From: Meandrina meandrites | Taxonomy: Eukaryota > Cnidaria > Anthozoa > Scleractinia > Meandrinidae | Direction of reading: 5' to 3' | Assembly (NCBI GenBank): GCA_963693305.1 | Contig: OY855916.1 | Location: 6,389,001-6,453,000 of the forward strand | DNA length: 64,000 nt | Part shown: positions 11,614-24,449 of the stretch, piece by piece | How positions within the stretch are numbered: position 1 is the first letter of the stretch | How the letters are laid out: each line of letters opens with the position of its first letter | Made by a program: the position numbers and the translations under genes | Notes under the pieces: generated by a model | Told to the model about the DNA's origin: nothing | Databases searched by the model: none | What the model saw: the letters and a program-made list of their open reading frames with translations, nothing else

Positions 11614-13735
11614 GACGCTTATTCCATAAACAAGATTGCCTTCAAATCAAGAAGTCGTTTACTTATTACACCATATTCGATTCAAACCAAAGCTTAAACA
11701 TATTTAAAAACTGTTTAGTAAAATGGTTTAATATAGTACTTTTTTGATAAAAGTTAACTGAGATTCATTCACTTAGGTTTTCAATAACAAAACTAAAATT
11801 AAAATTGTAGCTTACATGGACCTTGTGGAAATTTCTAAAATTATTTTGCCACTGATCAACGATATTTTTAAAATTCTAAATATTGTTAATGGTATGAAAA
11901 AGATATATGCTAGCAAACACAAACGAAGTAATAAAAACTAAACAGGCACAAGAACGATTTTCGGTCATAAAAGATCTTGGAAGATATAAAATGGTTAAGA
12001 AGACGTTTTCAAGACGTACCAAAACGTCGGTCCTTTAAGAAATAGCTCATTATAAAGGTAATCAGCTACCTTATTTAGCTTCGACATATGACGGTTTTAT
12101 GTTTATTTTGTCAGTATCCTGTAACCTAGTAAACACTTGGGAAGGTAGAATTTTCTAACTTAGAATCAAGTTGAGGTATATATAATATTCGGTGATCTTC
12201 AATTCTTCTGCTAAATCTCAGCGAGACATGACAGGTTAATGGAAAATGAAAAAATATGTATCAGGAATTAGATATGACTAGTCAATTTACTCTCCTGGAA
12301 GTAAATATTATCGTCATACGAAGCTGAGATTAACTTGCTATCTTCTTACCTCCTGTCTGGTTTCCTCCAAATTTAATTACTGACTCCAAAAAAACTAATA
12401 TACAAAAAAACCAAGTTTCATCAAGGAATACATTTCTTAAAGTAATATAACTGTGCTATTTCGCCTTTAAATTGAAAAAGAAGATTAAAATAGTTAAACC
12501 AAGCGGTAGAATGCGAAATTAAACTCGTGGACCTCATGTAATGGGTGACCCTGATAACGAAAATAAGGTACAAGGTGTCAAATATATAAGAAAAGAGCGT
12601 TTTAAAACCGGCTTAGCCCTTCTTTGGTGTATTTAAAAGGCGAGTTTTACACCAAACCATAAAACATAACTATAAGAGAGTGCGACCAAAGAATGCGCGC
12701 GCAAGAAATAGAGTAGAGTGTACTAAAATTGGCGATAAAAAAGGCAAGCTGCGCCATATAAAGGCCTCACTTTAAGTTATTCTCCAGTATTATCTCTTTC
12801 ATCCTTACTGTGCATAATTTCACGCGTGATTTGCACGCATATTAAGAATGGCGGCTTTTTCTTTATGCACCAGAGAAATAAATCTAAATTTCCTCGTAAA
12901 CGAGTATGTTGACTTATCATTTTTGTTCTCTTTTTTCGAATAAAGCAATGATTTTCTTTCTCAGTGAAACGTGAATTTAGCTAGCAAACGTGAAAAAACG
13001 CAAACGTGCGGAAACGTGAATTTAGCTAGCAATCGTAAATATAATCATAATTATATTGTAAGGAATTATTGCGTGTAAACAAGGTGATGTTGCTGCTAAA
13101 CGAATATGGCGACCCCCTTTTTTATTTCAAAATCTTGTAAGATAAAAAACCAATAGGTAAAGTTTGGCAAAAATCTCAGCGTAGGTTCTATTTCAGTGGA
13201 ATGGCCTTAAACGCACATGTAAAATATGCACCAAACACCAAGACAAGTTTATTGTGACAAATGAAGGAATATGGTAAATTTTAAGCTCGGTAGTGAAATA
13301 TGAAAGATGAAATATTCATCATGTTACGGAGCGTGCGACAAAGAAGTTTATTATAGGTCCACTTGATCAAAAAAGTTAATATTTCACGGGGGTAACACCA
13401 CTTTGGTCAAATTTTGCATTGTGAACCTCAAAACACCGTAAAGGGAATATTAGCCACTGAGAAGTTATTTGATGGCCAGCTGATTGGTTGGTTATTTACA
13501 CTAGTTTCGTCGAGTAGTGTACTCTGCGGGGCCGCTGTGCTTCAAATCCGGCAAGCTGGGCTTTTAACAGTCAAGAAAGCTGTCCACTCGGGCATGCTGC
13601 CTCCCAAAGGCAAAAATTTAATGCAGTTTTTATCGTCGTTTCGATTGGCTGAGGTCAAAAAACAGCAAAATTTACAAAATGTTTGGATTTTAACAAACGT
13701 TGTAGTTGCAAATACCATTATTACCACCTAAGTAT
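11614..13735. other. Long AT-rich spacer
   Basis: No supported gene. A 27-base direct repeat, AAACGTGAATTTAGCTAGCAA-type, occurs at about 12968-12990 and 13012-13034. A 105-codon frame at 13414-13731 lies in a locally GC-richer block without recognisable domains. Confidence 0.4.
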
Positions 13736-15503
13736 TGTTTATAAATAAAAAGTAGAGAGAATAGACTAAAACTTTTATTAACAAGACTCCGAAACCAATC
13801 AGAAAAATTGGCCCGATCGTGATGCCAAGCAGCAGTATCTTAAGATTCGGACAAATGAGGAAATATTTTGAATTTTTTTTTATAACGCATTTTACACTAC
13901 ATTGCCTAAAATGTTATTATCAAATTCTCAGACAAGGATTATAAAAGGCTTATTTTATTTGATAATTTGTTTAGGACGATATTGCTAGAGTTTCCGCCAA
14001 ATTTCTCACCACGTTCAAAGCTGTTTGATTTTGATTTGATCCTTAAAATTTTGGCAATTTTTCAAGCTGAAATTGAGGTAAAGACGACTCCCCTCTCCCA
14101 CGGCTTGTCAAACGGAAATACATGTTTGAAGAAAAGGATTGCCTGGCTAAAAATACTTGGTAAAAACGACTTAATGTAATGATAAGTCCTAAATCTTTCT
14201 CGCAGATTATTCAAAAGATCGTGGGATTTTTAAACGATCCGTAGCTACAATAAGTCCTTAGTATTATACTTCATTGCTATAGGAAAACATAACTATATTA
14301 TATTTGTATATATCGTTATTACTTTGAAGAAAATAATTGTTCAGACCAAAATGGAGAATAAGCAGTTTTACGATCGACACGGAGTGTAAGAAAGGATGTA
14401 TTGTGATAATAAAACATTTAATTCACAAAACCTTCAAGTCCTTAATTTGCTCCACTGAGCCGACATTAACAATTCTTCCGTGCTTAAGATGAATAATTTA
14501 TTACTTGTCACAGTTTATCATAGACAATGATGTTTTTTTAAGTTTTTTTTCTCTTCACAGGTTTATGTTATCAGTTTAGTTTTAGTTAATTCAAACACGT
14601 TGCAAAAACGAGTGAGCCATTTTATTTTACTTAATGCTTTTAGGGATGCCCAATTTTTTTTTAAGTATTCTTTATTCACTGGAAGTTTTTTTTTCTCAAT
14701 TTCCGATGGCAGAATCTACGCTTAATTCCAACATCCTTATCAGTTTTGTTTTGCACAAAAGACTAAGCTGAATGATTAATGGCAGATTTCATCAAGAAGG
14801 TAAAGCGAACACACAGCGCTTCTGTCATTAATCATGTCGGGACGTTTAGAAGATTTTCCTGTCATTTTCTACAAACTACAGTTCAATCATGGATCTGTTG
14901 ATAATTTTGCTTAAAAGAAAATTTGAAAATGATTTTCTTTTGCCAAAAAAGCCAGTATTTAAATGAATTGGTTGGTCCAGATTATGTCCAAATACGAAAA
15001 CGCGCAGGAGGAAGAAAATGTCATGAATAAAACATGTACTGTTAGAGCATCAATATCTGAAAAGTTAGTTCCGCTCAACGATTTTCGTTCATGTTGAGCG
15101 CAGCGGAATAAATCTTAATATTATAACGAGCTCTGCAATAAAAACTTGATATTATCTCCACTTTTTGACGTGAAATCAAGGAAAGCTTATCTGTTCAAGA
15201 GTGAAATCGTGGTATCGTCTGTAAACTACAAGAAACCGACACGAATTTCATTAAAGGCTTAGCGAGACTCGTTTATTTAAATCGTATGAAAAAAAGCAAG
15301 ATTATAAAAAATGTTGAGAGGAATTTGTTAAAAACGACAGCTTTCCGCCATGATATTCTAAAAATTGACGAAAAGATGAAAACAACTCAAATGATGTAGC
15401 TCGTAAACCTTTTGCGTTTGTTTCTCGCCAGTGGGGCGTCCTCGGTAATATAAAAAATGAATTTTAAAATTCCTTCTGAGGAGATAACCCTTTTTTGCAT
15501 GTT
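13736..15503. other. Upstream region of gene C
   Basis: No gene supported. From about 14640 it carries ordered matches to the region upstream of gene B. A short palindrome, CCGCTCAAC..TGTTGAGCG, lies near 15070-15105. Confidence 0.4.
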
Positions 15504-15713
15504 TGGATATGGAAAGCGAGCATATTGTTCTTAAAAAACGTATTAACCTTTTGTGTGTCTTATCTAGAAATTGTATCATTCGCACCACATGCAAGCATCC
15601 GCTTGTTTTCAGCGTTGATGAAGTTCCGTGTGGTTATAAATAAAGTCCGCTTTTTTCAAGATCATACCTTACAGATCACAGAACTCTTTGGAGAAGACAA
15701 AACTCATAAAAAG
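15504..15713 (+). promoter_or_regulatory. Promoter and noncoding first exon of gene C
   Basis: TGGATATGGAAA (15504-15515), GCATATTG, the GATA-type box CTTATCT (15559-15565), and TGTGGTTATAAA with the TATA box at 15635-15640, then AAAGTCC. The leader contains ATCACAGAACTCTTTG, also seen in slightly changed form in the leader of gene A. It ends at the donor AAAAAG|GTAAGATAAT (exon end 15713). The leader intron runs about 2.0 kb to the acceptor TTTTTTCCTCAG (17720). Confidence 0.78.
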
Positions 15714-16837
15714 GTAAGATAATATTGACACTCCAAAATCTGTGGCATACTGAATTGAATTTATATTGATCTTTTACATCGTCTGCAAAACCTGTATGAA
15801 GTTTTTCTGTTACAACTGCTAATTTGCCCGTGAAAAATGCCTTTAATTTGCCTAAATTGATACGAGAACTTAATACGATGTCGTTTGTGTTTCAATTTGT
15901 GCGTTTTGGCGGACAAACTTCTGTTGGTTTTAAAATACCAAACGCTATATAGTTAACTCACTTTGGACAATTTGCAGTAAAATTTAAACACATGCATTTA
16001 GTTTACTTCTACTTCTAAAGATTTTTCTCGCAAACGTTTTGAAAATGCCTCGACAAATTTTACGCCATGGCTACAATTGACTGTAAGTTAGCTACACACA
16101 AGTTTTTCATCTAACTGGTCAATTATTTGGAACAAAATTATGTTTAAATTAAAGTCGAGAGTCCTTTTTAAAAGTTTCCTAGCGAAACCTGATTTTTCAG
16201 TTGAGACTTTCTTGAATTGGAGGAGCTTTTGTTTTAACGTTATAATTTATTGGTCTATAGTAATTACTACTGCGCAAAAAAGTATCGATTGAAATTATTG
16301 CGGCTACCTTTTTATAACAAACATACGAAAACTATGAACGGGAATAAAAGTTAACTAACCAGTATTACAGAAATTCGATTAACGATTAGTTCGTGGTTTT
16401 CATTTACAAAGGGGAACAGGCAATTTTTTCCGTTTCGTTTGAACTATTTTTTCCAGAACATTTTAAGCAATTTTCTCATTTTGTGCGCGGCCACCTCTGA
16501 CTAAAAATTCCAATTTTTATTAATCTTCATATTTTCCTAAATCTGCTTATCCCCCTTTTTTATTTTTCATGAACATATTAAAAGGTCCAATAATCCAAAC
16601 TTTTACCGTAAACCTACCCAAAGGCATATTTAATCCAGAATAGCACTAAAACGCGTATGAAAAACTCACATATAACGCCGCCCTTATTTTAAAGTGCTAC
16701 TATGATGAAACCCGCATGTTTTCTTTCGCAACCGTTTTAAAATATTAACAAGTACTCTATATGAGAAGAAAAATGCCGTTTACTATTTTCCAATACCTCT
16801 TTTCTTTCCAGAGATATTCAAGTTTTTAAAATATGCA

Positions 16838-17380
16838 AATTAGTAAAGAAGTGACGTCATACACTCAACCAAATTCTGATTAAATACTAAGAAAGTGATA
16901 TCTCAGCCAATTTGTGTTGAAAGTCTCTGATTCTTTGCAGTAACACTCTGCTAGTTGTGTTTCACAATATGAACTTGGCAACTTGGTTACCATGGCAACA
17001 TACTAGGTTCCAGATGCCCCCAGTGCTTAAGGCCTTTCTGGCCAATTCTGGCATTCTCCATTAATATTTGTAAATAATGCTTTACATGCGAGATCTAGCA
17101 AGCATATCAATGGATTTGGCAGACGTCTTGCCTGGGTTTACTTTTTCCGAACTGAAAAATTCTGAAATATTAAAAACAAATTGATGGGGACTGGAAAAGA
17201 GTGAGTTGCCATGGTAACATAATTTTATTACAGCTGTAGGTGTGTCACCTGAGGAACTATTAGTCTGTCAAGTTTCATTGGTCTCTGCAGAAAAATGACC
17301 GAGATAACTTAATTTTTGTACTTGACAAAAAACTGGGTTGAGTAGATGACGTCATCAGTTTCCTAATTTGCATATTTTAC
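16838..17380. mobile_element. Foldback element in the leader intron of gene C
   Basis: AAAATATGCAAATTAGTAAA followed by TGACGTCATACACTCAACC on the left is mirrored by GGTTGAGTAGATGACGTCAT and CTAATTTGCATATTTTA on the right. Weaker pairing extends outward to about 16790 and 17430 (TTCCAGAGATAT / ATATCTCTGGAA). The middle contains CCATGGCAACATA and its near copy CCATGGTAACATA in direct orientation. Noncoding. Confidence 0.65.
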
Positions 17381-17750
17381 GATTTTTTTAAGCTTAAATA
17401 TCTCTGGAACTAAAATAGATATTTGAAAACGGTAAAAATGAAATGCCTAAAATTGCATGAGGTGAAAATTTGATCATAGTACCACTTTAATATTTTCCAT
17501 TTTTTTAACCATTAAGTTTAGGCTTATGTCCACGGAGTGACGTCGTTGCTTTGAAAACTTTTGTCTATTAATGGTAAAATTACCCATGTAAGTCGATCGG
17601 TGAATGGTTTAAATTCCATCCCTTCCGCGCTCGAAGCTTCTTGGACGGTTCCTTCATCTAAAGTGTAGATTAGACAAAGCTAGCTAACTAAAGCGACGTA
17701 CGTTCTGATTTTTTCCTCAGATCTGACACAGATATCCATCCGTCTTCATT

Positions 17751-18853
17751 ATGAACAAAACACTTCTTACAGTTCTAGTGATCGTGCTAGTTGTTGGTGT
17801 TTTAACACATCAAAGCGACGCTATTCTCCGTGCTGGAAAAAGGGAATTCGAGAAGCTGCAACGTGAAGGTCAAATGCAGCAGAGGGAGGCTGCCGACATG
17901 GGTGGGGTGCCATACTGCATTTATCCAGGTAAGGAGATTTGAGCCCCCAGGGGCACTCCCCAGGGGCGCCAACGGGTATGGTTTTTGAGCCATTTTGGTC
18001 TGAAATTGGGTATGGTTTGCTCACTCTGGTCAGCAATTATTACGCGTAAGCATTACTACGCTTAGCGATTGGTTTAAAGACTCGCACCACTTTCTTGACT
18101 TATCAGAAGTAAAACCAAAACCAAACCGTGATACGCTCACACTCGTTTTTTCGCGCTTCGTGCCGGCGACATGTAATTGTTTCGAGTTTTGATTGGTTCG
18201 TGATTGTCTGTGATTGTGATTGGTCAGATTGATTACTAGTGGTCTTGGTTTTACGAAACTCCTTGAAAAATGGCTCTATAATCTCACGCACGCGATAGCA
18301 TTTAGCGTGTTTTTTTTGTCTCGTTTGTTGTTGCCATTGCGTTTTAGTTTAAAGTGGTTTTTTACAAACAAACCATCAGACCTTTGGCCTTTATCGGCCC
18401 ACACCTCAATGATTGTTCCTCCCTTTGTCATAGATCACAGAATATGATCGTGAACTGTGGTTCAATTCCTTTGTGAACATTTAGACGCATGTCAATGACT
18501 TGCTGGTCACTTTTAACCCTTTATGTCCCAAGAGTGACCAACATCAAACTTCTCCTTACAATATCAATACTTCATCAAGAGAAAAGGTTATGAGAATTGA
18601 TAAAATGAAAACCAAAGGGAAATTGCTTTGATCTTTTAACAAATTCTCCCAACTAAGAGTATAAGAAAATGTATTGCGATCAGACAGGAGAATTTGTATG
18701 ATGATATTGGGGCTGTAAGGGTTAAGCAATGTTACATCAAATGAAATCTTTATCTTTCACACAATCGCTACGGCTGCACAAAGGAAATTGCAATTTGTAT
18801 TAAATTTTTTTCGTCTCGTTTTCTCCACAGATAGCGTAGAAAAAAAGAAGTGA
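17751..18853 (+). CDS. Secreted mini-peptide gene C, join(17751..17928, 18831..18853), 66 aa
   Basis: The leader acceptor TTTTTTCCTCAG (ends 17720) is 30 nt before ATG 17751. The exon encodes the signal peptide MNKTLLTVLVIVLVVGV, then ILRAGKREFEKLQR, a Gln-rich QMQQREAAD and a tail with a single cysteine (VPYCIYP). It ends in phase 1 at CCA G|GTAAGG (17928). The acceptor CGTTTTCTCCACAG (ends 18830) opens a 23-nt last exon giving DSVEKKK and stop. The coding part of the first exon is 178 nt, the same as in B. The protein is close to A through the Gln-rich stretch. The KR in the mature part could be a processing site. A lone cysteine suggests either a dimer or no disulfide. Function not assignable. 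The intron holds a G-rich MITE end (17941-18010) and the MITE at 18513-18725. Confidence 0.8.
18513..18725. mobile_element. MITE with TTAACCCTTTA ends, in the intron of gene C
   Basis: Starts TTAACCCTTTA and ends TAAGGGTTAA. The internal block GAGAAAAGGTTATGAGAATT to TTAACAAATTCTCCCA also occurs as a fragment at 26225-26320. Confidence 0.75.
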
Positions 18854-18985
18854 AGGACCCAACGACCATAACCGTACACAGAGACCAGGACCTGAAAATA
18901 ACTATCGTAGTCATTAGTTTCATGTTTCAGTAGAAAATCATGTAAAACTGAGTAGAGATGAACTGATAGAAATAGAGTGACGCCT

Positions 18986-18991
18986 AATAAA
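18986..18991 (+). terminator. Polyadenylation signal candidate of gene C
   Basis: AATAAA 133 bases after the stop codon in a 3' region without other features. Confidence 0.5.
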
Positions 18992-19402
18992 ATATGTGGC
19001 CATGACAGCAAAATGCACTTACGAACTCTTTTCTTTCATCAATATACTAATTCATTAGCCTTTCTCTCTCACACACACTCGTTATCTGAAAATGAAAAAA
19101 ATCCAAGATGGTGACTCCACGACTCCATCTGACGTCATCGTTACAAATTACTACCTCATCATGTAGAAAGCACTTCCAAAATATATTCAAGATAAATTGA
19201 GGTTAAAAGAGCGTTACATAGGAAAAACGTTAACAAACGTTACATTTGTATATGTGTCCAAGAGTTTTAAACACTCACTCACACTCAATCCTCTTCATAC
19301 CATTGGGTGCATTTATAAGGCCATTTAGTTCGAAACAGAGTATTTTAAGACTACTTGAAACAGCAACATACTAACATGCCACAGGCGTACATCTTCATTT
19401 TA

Positions 19403-19545
19403 GGGTCGCCCACTAAACCTCTCAGAACGAGTTACTTCTTAAAACAATAGACAACAGGTCGTAACAATGCCCCTACCCTTTAATAGCAATAGAGGTAGTT
19501 TTTGTGAAAATAGAGGTTCCAGATGGGTACTGTCTTACTGTGATT
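19403..19545 (-). repeat. Dispersed repeat related to 37250-37482
   Basis: GGGTCGCCCACTA.ACCTCTC, AACAATAGACAACAGGTCGTAACAATGCCCCTA, read here in the opposite orientation to the two tandem copies at 37250-37482. Confidence 0.6.
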
Positions 19546-19607
19546 TTATAATGTTATCCATGATTTATAGATTTCTAAGCCCCCGAAAATCCTTACTTTA
19601 GCTCCAT

Positions 19608-19840
19608 CCCTAGAGCGAACCTCTAATCTTACGACAAATTGACGTTGAATTGTTGGAAATAATGCCTAAATTCCAAATTTTACCGGACAAGGGAGAAAAA
19701 GTATTTAATAATGATAATAAGAAATGGAAAAGATTATCACTTAAAAATTTCCCGCACGCCGCCGTGTTGAATTTTACAGCGTGCAATGGTTACCGCTATT
19801 GCTCATTAGTGTTAACACACTCTTTAAACAACTGACCATG
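19608..19840. repeat. Partial copy of the MITE nested at 40255-40545
   Basis: AACCTCTAATCTTACGACAA.TTGACGTTGAATTGTTGGAAATAATGCC corresponds to the arm at 40255-40300. The Asn/Lys-rich 61-codon frame inside is a repeat frame. Confidence 0.5.
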
Positions 19841-19920
19841 TGCCACTAGCATAATTTAAAGAAACTTAAAACACCTTAAGAGCAGGTGTCCACAAAAATC
19901 AAACATTGAGTGGCAAACTT

Positions 19921-20490
19921 CAAAATTTCAAAATCGCTCAAACTTTGGCTGTCAGTAGTCCATAATGAGTTATTCATCGCCATGCAATTCATTTCTCAAA
20001 TAACTTTTTCTTTCGGCAGGAAATGACGATCATAAATTTCACGGCCAGACACGGGAAAATTCGACTTGAAAATTAGCGGTTTTAAAGCAAACCACTTGCC
20101 TTTACTATAAAACCTGAAGACATCCACTTGTTATCAGCTTATTCTACATCTTTTCCAGATTTTATTCTATAATTTCTATGAAGTTTAAATAAATTCATGA
20201 CACTAAGAGAGATCTGAAAGAAATCCCACTCTTTCTCTATGGAAATGACAAGGTAAATTTAAGAGATTATTTACCATACTACCTTTATCTCAAATAAACT
20301 GATATTTTGGAAATATAGTCAGGAAGAAATGGCCTTTCAATTGATGTCACTTTTTGTCTGGGGAAATTAAATCGTTCTCTCTGAGAAAGCGCTAAAAATC
20401 ACGAAATCAAGCAAATAAGAGATTGCGTGACAGACGTGACAAAGGTGGAAATTGCGATTTTCAAATATTTTGGCCCTATAAACTCCACAA
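19921..20490 (+). repeat. Left arm of a 560-bp inverted repeat
   Basis: Matches the reverse complement of 24450-25010 base for base over long stretches. In the 110-base part I aligned (around 20350-20460) there are only two mismatches. No coding frame. See the right arm. Confidence 0.85.
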
Positions 20491-21440
20491 AAATAAAAAG
20501 ATCTTATTGCTACGCATGAATTTGCCATTCATTAACTTAAAAAAACAGCGTTTGATTTCTATTTAAGCTTTCCCTCCGTTTTGCGTGCAAAGTGTACCCA
20601 GTTTATATCATTTCTTTCACTTGGATGTTGTGTTATGTGGATTCCTTTGTGAGCTAATAAGTAAATTATTAATGCTATCACTAATTTTAGAAAGTTGCTA
20701 ATTCTAGTTCCTAGTTCTTAATATATATTTATTACTAAAACTGAACAACTTGTCATCGTTGTTATGGTTGCTAATTCTAAACAAGTTTTCCTCCTGATTT
20801 TTGGATTTTCCCACGGCCTTGCCGCATATCTCACGCACTGTGTAATGGTTGCAATGTAGTTATTGTGCTCTTTTCAGAGTATAATGAGAACAGACTGCTC
20901 CTGTAATAGGTAAGATAAAAGCTAGAGTCTTTAATTACTTTGCGCAACTGGCAAAGGATATTTTAAATCACTGTTTCGGCGGGTCGTTTTCTCCTGAAAT
21001 ATTCAACCACAGAAAGTGAACTCATGCTTAGCTGGCTAGATTGGATGCTTTCAGAACACGGACACTGGACACAATTTTATTCCTGAGTTAGATCAGGTAA
21101 GTTGTGTGTAAATTGTTATTTCAGAACACTGCCTGAAAAGGTTCAGTCTGTGGAATGATGGTTTTTACTGACGTTATTTGTATTTATTTTCAACAAAAAT
21201 GGCAGAATTACCTCAACCTTTTACCTTTATTCCACTCTTTTTTGCACCAAAGAAATAACAAAAGGCAAAGCGTGACTCGAATGTATCTCGTGTTGATTCC
21301 ACTGATTTGGGTATCACAGCCAATGCAACAAATTTACTGAACGACAAGTTTTGAAGAGTAACAAAGGGTACCCTAAAGCGAACCACTGACATCCACTTCT
21401 AATGTGCAACATTGTCACTTAAATACATATGAGCATGAAT

Positions 21441-22712
21441 GGGGGTATCCTCGGAGACCCAGGGGCAGCAAATCGGGCAAAACGAAGTAAACCGGGCAGA
21501 AATCGTAGCGGAAAAAGTGTTCTATAAAAGTATAAGCCCCTGGGAAACGAGTCTCTCCAGACGGTATATAATTCATGTTAAGACACCATATAGTCGCCCT
21601 GCAGCTTTGCTTGCAGTTAACATTTATTTACTGCTGTTTGCTTACGGTTAGCATTTTACCCTGTAGTTTGCTTGCAGTTAACATTTATTTACTGCAATTT
21701 GCTTGCGGTTAGCATTCATTTTGTGGTTGGGCGACTATACGTTTTTCAGTGTTGGCGGCCATGTTGACTTACCATGAAGTTCTAAGCGACTCTGCGAATG
21801 CTGGCTCCTGATTGAGCAAAAAAATCCTTTGTATTATTTTGCCCAATCGGCGAACAGGTACTTCAGAGTCACTTTCGTATGTTCTTACACGGCAATCTAT
21901 TTCAATTTACATTAGAGAACCACAAAAAGTCGGGAAATCATTTCGGATGTCAGAAAGAAATATATTTCCAGATCTGCCCGGATATTGTCATATGGACTGA
22001 TCAGAGGAAATAGTGGCTTGTTTACCTGTACGCGACACATTGGCGGCCGTTCGGCACACTCGTCTTATCTCGTCTGGCACGTGCGACAATGTTCGCAGCG
22101 CGGACAAATTGCAGTCGGCCGAAAAATATTGAGATAAAGTCAGAAAAATGTAAAATCAAACGTACAAACCAGTACTAGTAAATTTCAGAAAATTGAGACC
22201 TTACATCAATCTTATATCAATCACTCATTTAATTTATTTTTTATACTTTTTATTTTCGGATACTTCAGCTAACTGGAATATGCCGAACCGCCCTCAATGC
22301 ACTGCACAGGTAAACAAGACACAATTTATATTTACAATACATCTGATCGGTCCAAACAAAAATTACTGGTGGATGTGTTGATATATTTTTCTTTCTGACA
22401 TCCGAAATGACTTCCGACATTTCTCGGCTATCTTATGTTAATTAAAATAAAATATGGCCGATACAATAACCGCCTTGTAAGAACACACGAAAGTGACTCT
22501 GAAGTTACTATTCGCTGATTGGGCAAAATAATACAAAGGATTTTTTTTTGCTCAATCAGGAGCCAGCATTCGCAGAGCCGCTTGGAAATGGTCTGGAGAG
22601 ACTCATTTCCCAGGGGCTCTTACACTTTTATAGAAAACTTTTGCCGCTACGATTTCTGCCCGGCTTACTTCGTTTCGCCCCCACTAACTGCCCCTGGGTC
22701 TCCGAGGATGGA
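21441..22712. mobile_element. Foldback transposon with about 320-bp arms
   Basis: The left arm has ATCCTCGGAGACCCAGGGGC at 21447, then GAGTCTCTCCAGAC, GACTCTGCGAATGCTGGCTC and TTTCGGATGTCAGAAAGAAA. It is mirrored in order by 22385-22712. The loop is about 22000-22370. The left arm is interrupted at about 21563-21783 by a smaller MITE. No transposase frame; the listed short frames here are arm translations. Confidence 0.8.
21588..21739. mobile_element. Small MITE carrying four 32-bp tandem units
   Basis: Ends ATATAGTCGCCC and GGGCGACTATAC are inverted. Between them are four alternating units of the type TTTGCTTGC(A/G)GTTA(A/G)CATT. It sits as an insertion in the left arm of the 21441-22712 foldback. 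Confidence 0.7.
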
Positions 22713-23817
22713 TTGGAGGAAGCTGCTTGTCCAACCTTCCGCTTAATTCTTAACAGCCATTATGATACGTGGACATGGTATACCTAGTAGACTGTTTTTA
22801 AACAAGGGCTCGCTGGCGGCGTAGCCCTTGTTTAATATATAGGTAACGTACAGGGCAGTACAAAAATTAGCCAGGGCTGGCCGGCAATATTTTCAGCAAC
22901 GTATTTTTAAAATGTGCAAGTAAAACAATTCAGGTTGAGCACTTTTAAGAAAGATGAAATGGAAATCAATTCAGTTTTAACGTATCGTTTACAGGTAATA
23001 TATCTCGCAACTACCCTTTCATGATGAGATCAAGGCTTTTCTCACGGGTGAAAAACTCGGAAGCGAAGTGACAGCCGTCTAATGTACAATGGTTCGTTAA
23101 TTTAGGAATGAGTGAGAATTAGTGCCGTTCTCTATTGTGAAATTAGAATTTAGGTGATGTCAAAATACAATAAAGAAAATGAAGAAAAAAAAACCTTCCT
23201 CGAGGAAGCATACTCTCTTATCGCCGAAAGGAGGCTCGGTTAAACGGGCCTACAACTTTGAAAAAGCTGGCTATGTAAGTATTTTGTGTGTCACTCATAA
23301 CATGAATAAACTATAAATAAACTAATCTTATTATTTCTATATTATTTCGCCTGTCACTCGGGTAACATGAATAAATTAATAAGCAAATGTTTGATCCACA
23401 ACTGTTTGGTCCATTTTGAGCGAAAAAGAATTTTCTGTAGGACAAAAAGCACAGAATACTTTTCAGTGACAATCATATTAATCAGTTGGAAACCAAAGAT
23501 AACGCAACACAAGGGGGCTTCCCAAAAATTCTTACATAAATCCCAAGAGGGGCTTCGGCAGATTGGAAGTTGATTTGATTTTTGCAGGTTTGGGATACAT
23601 CTGCCATATCAAAAGATGTCTCATAGTTACAGTCAGATGGAAAAATCCATCTTTGCTCTCAAACTTCAGTTGTAGGGTTTTCTCTACCATATGAATCGAC
23701 ATACATATATAGTCGGTACGGTCGGTAGATTGATATAATAAGCAAAAAACATAGATTCTCAAAAGAAAATGTTGTTGTTGTATGAACAGCAAAGACTGAA
23801 ATCAGTTTGTTTTTATC

Positions 23818-24437
23818 CCGGGGGGGGGGGGGTACTCCCATATATGGGCTATACGGGTATGTGCCCCTCAACAGGGTATGGTTTTTGCTTCTCTGACTCT
23901 GGAACAGGGTATAAAAATCGCCCTTTCTCTATGGAACAGGGTATATTTTATTTCAGGTTTGACTCTGGAATAGTGTCGAATTTCCCCTAGAATCCTGATT
24001 AACTACGGTCTAGTATAGCTAACTCCGCTCCCCTCTGTCGCTTGCTTTGTGATATCTGCTGTTTCCCGTGGTATTCCACAAAAAAGGCCATTTTCGTTGA
24101 GTGATCGGTCACATCACGTACGTTATCGATCGTGTCTCGCATTTCTGTAACCTATTTAACCAGTACATTAACCAGTTATTCATTAAACAGTTGAGTTAAA
24201 TAAATGTTCATTTAACTATTAAAAGTCGCTCCGATTTCACTCTGGATGCCAATTTCACTCTGGATCACGTATGCATTAGTTGCTTTGCTTCGAGTCTGGA
24301 ACAGGGTACCTTTTTTGCTATTTTTCTCTGGAACAGGGTCGCAAATTCATCATTTTTACTCTGGAACAGGTCAAGAGTCTCAGGGAGTCAGCGGCTCACC
24401 CCCGTAGTAAAATTAAAGGAGTACCCCCCCCCCCCCC
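23818..24437. mobile_element. G-rich-ended MITE (family G1), copy 1
   Basis: The left end is a G run followed by GGTACTCCCATATATGGG; the right end is GGAGTACC followed by a C run. Inside are repeated copies of CTCTGGAACAGGGT. Related pieces lie at 17941-18010, 40025-40617, 41105-41876, in the 51.6-52.6 kb array and at 54013-54480. Confidence 0.75.
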
Positions 24438-24449
24438 GGGGGGTTTTAT

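Noticed and set aside
13414..13731. 105-codon frame
   Set aside because: An overlapping opposite-strand frame is also open, the composition is locally GC-rich, and no family is recognised.
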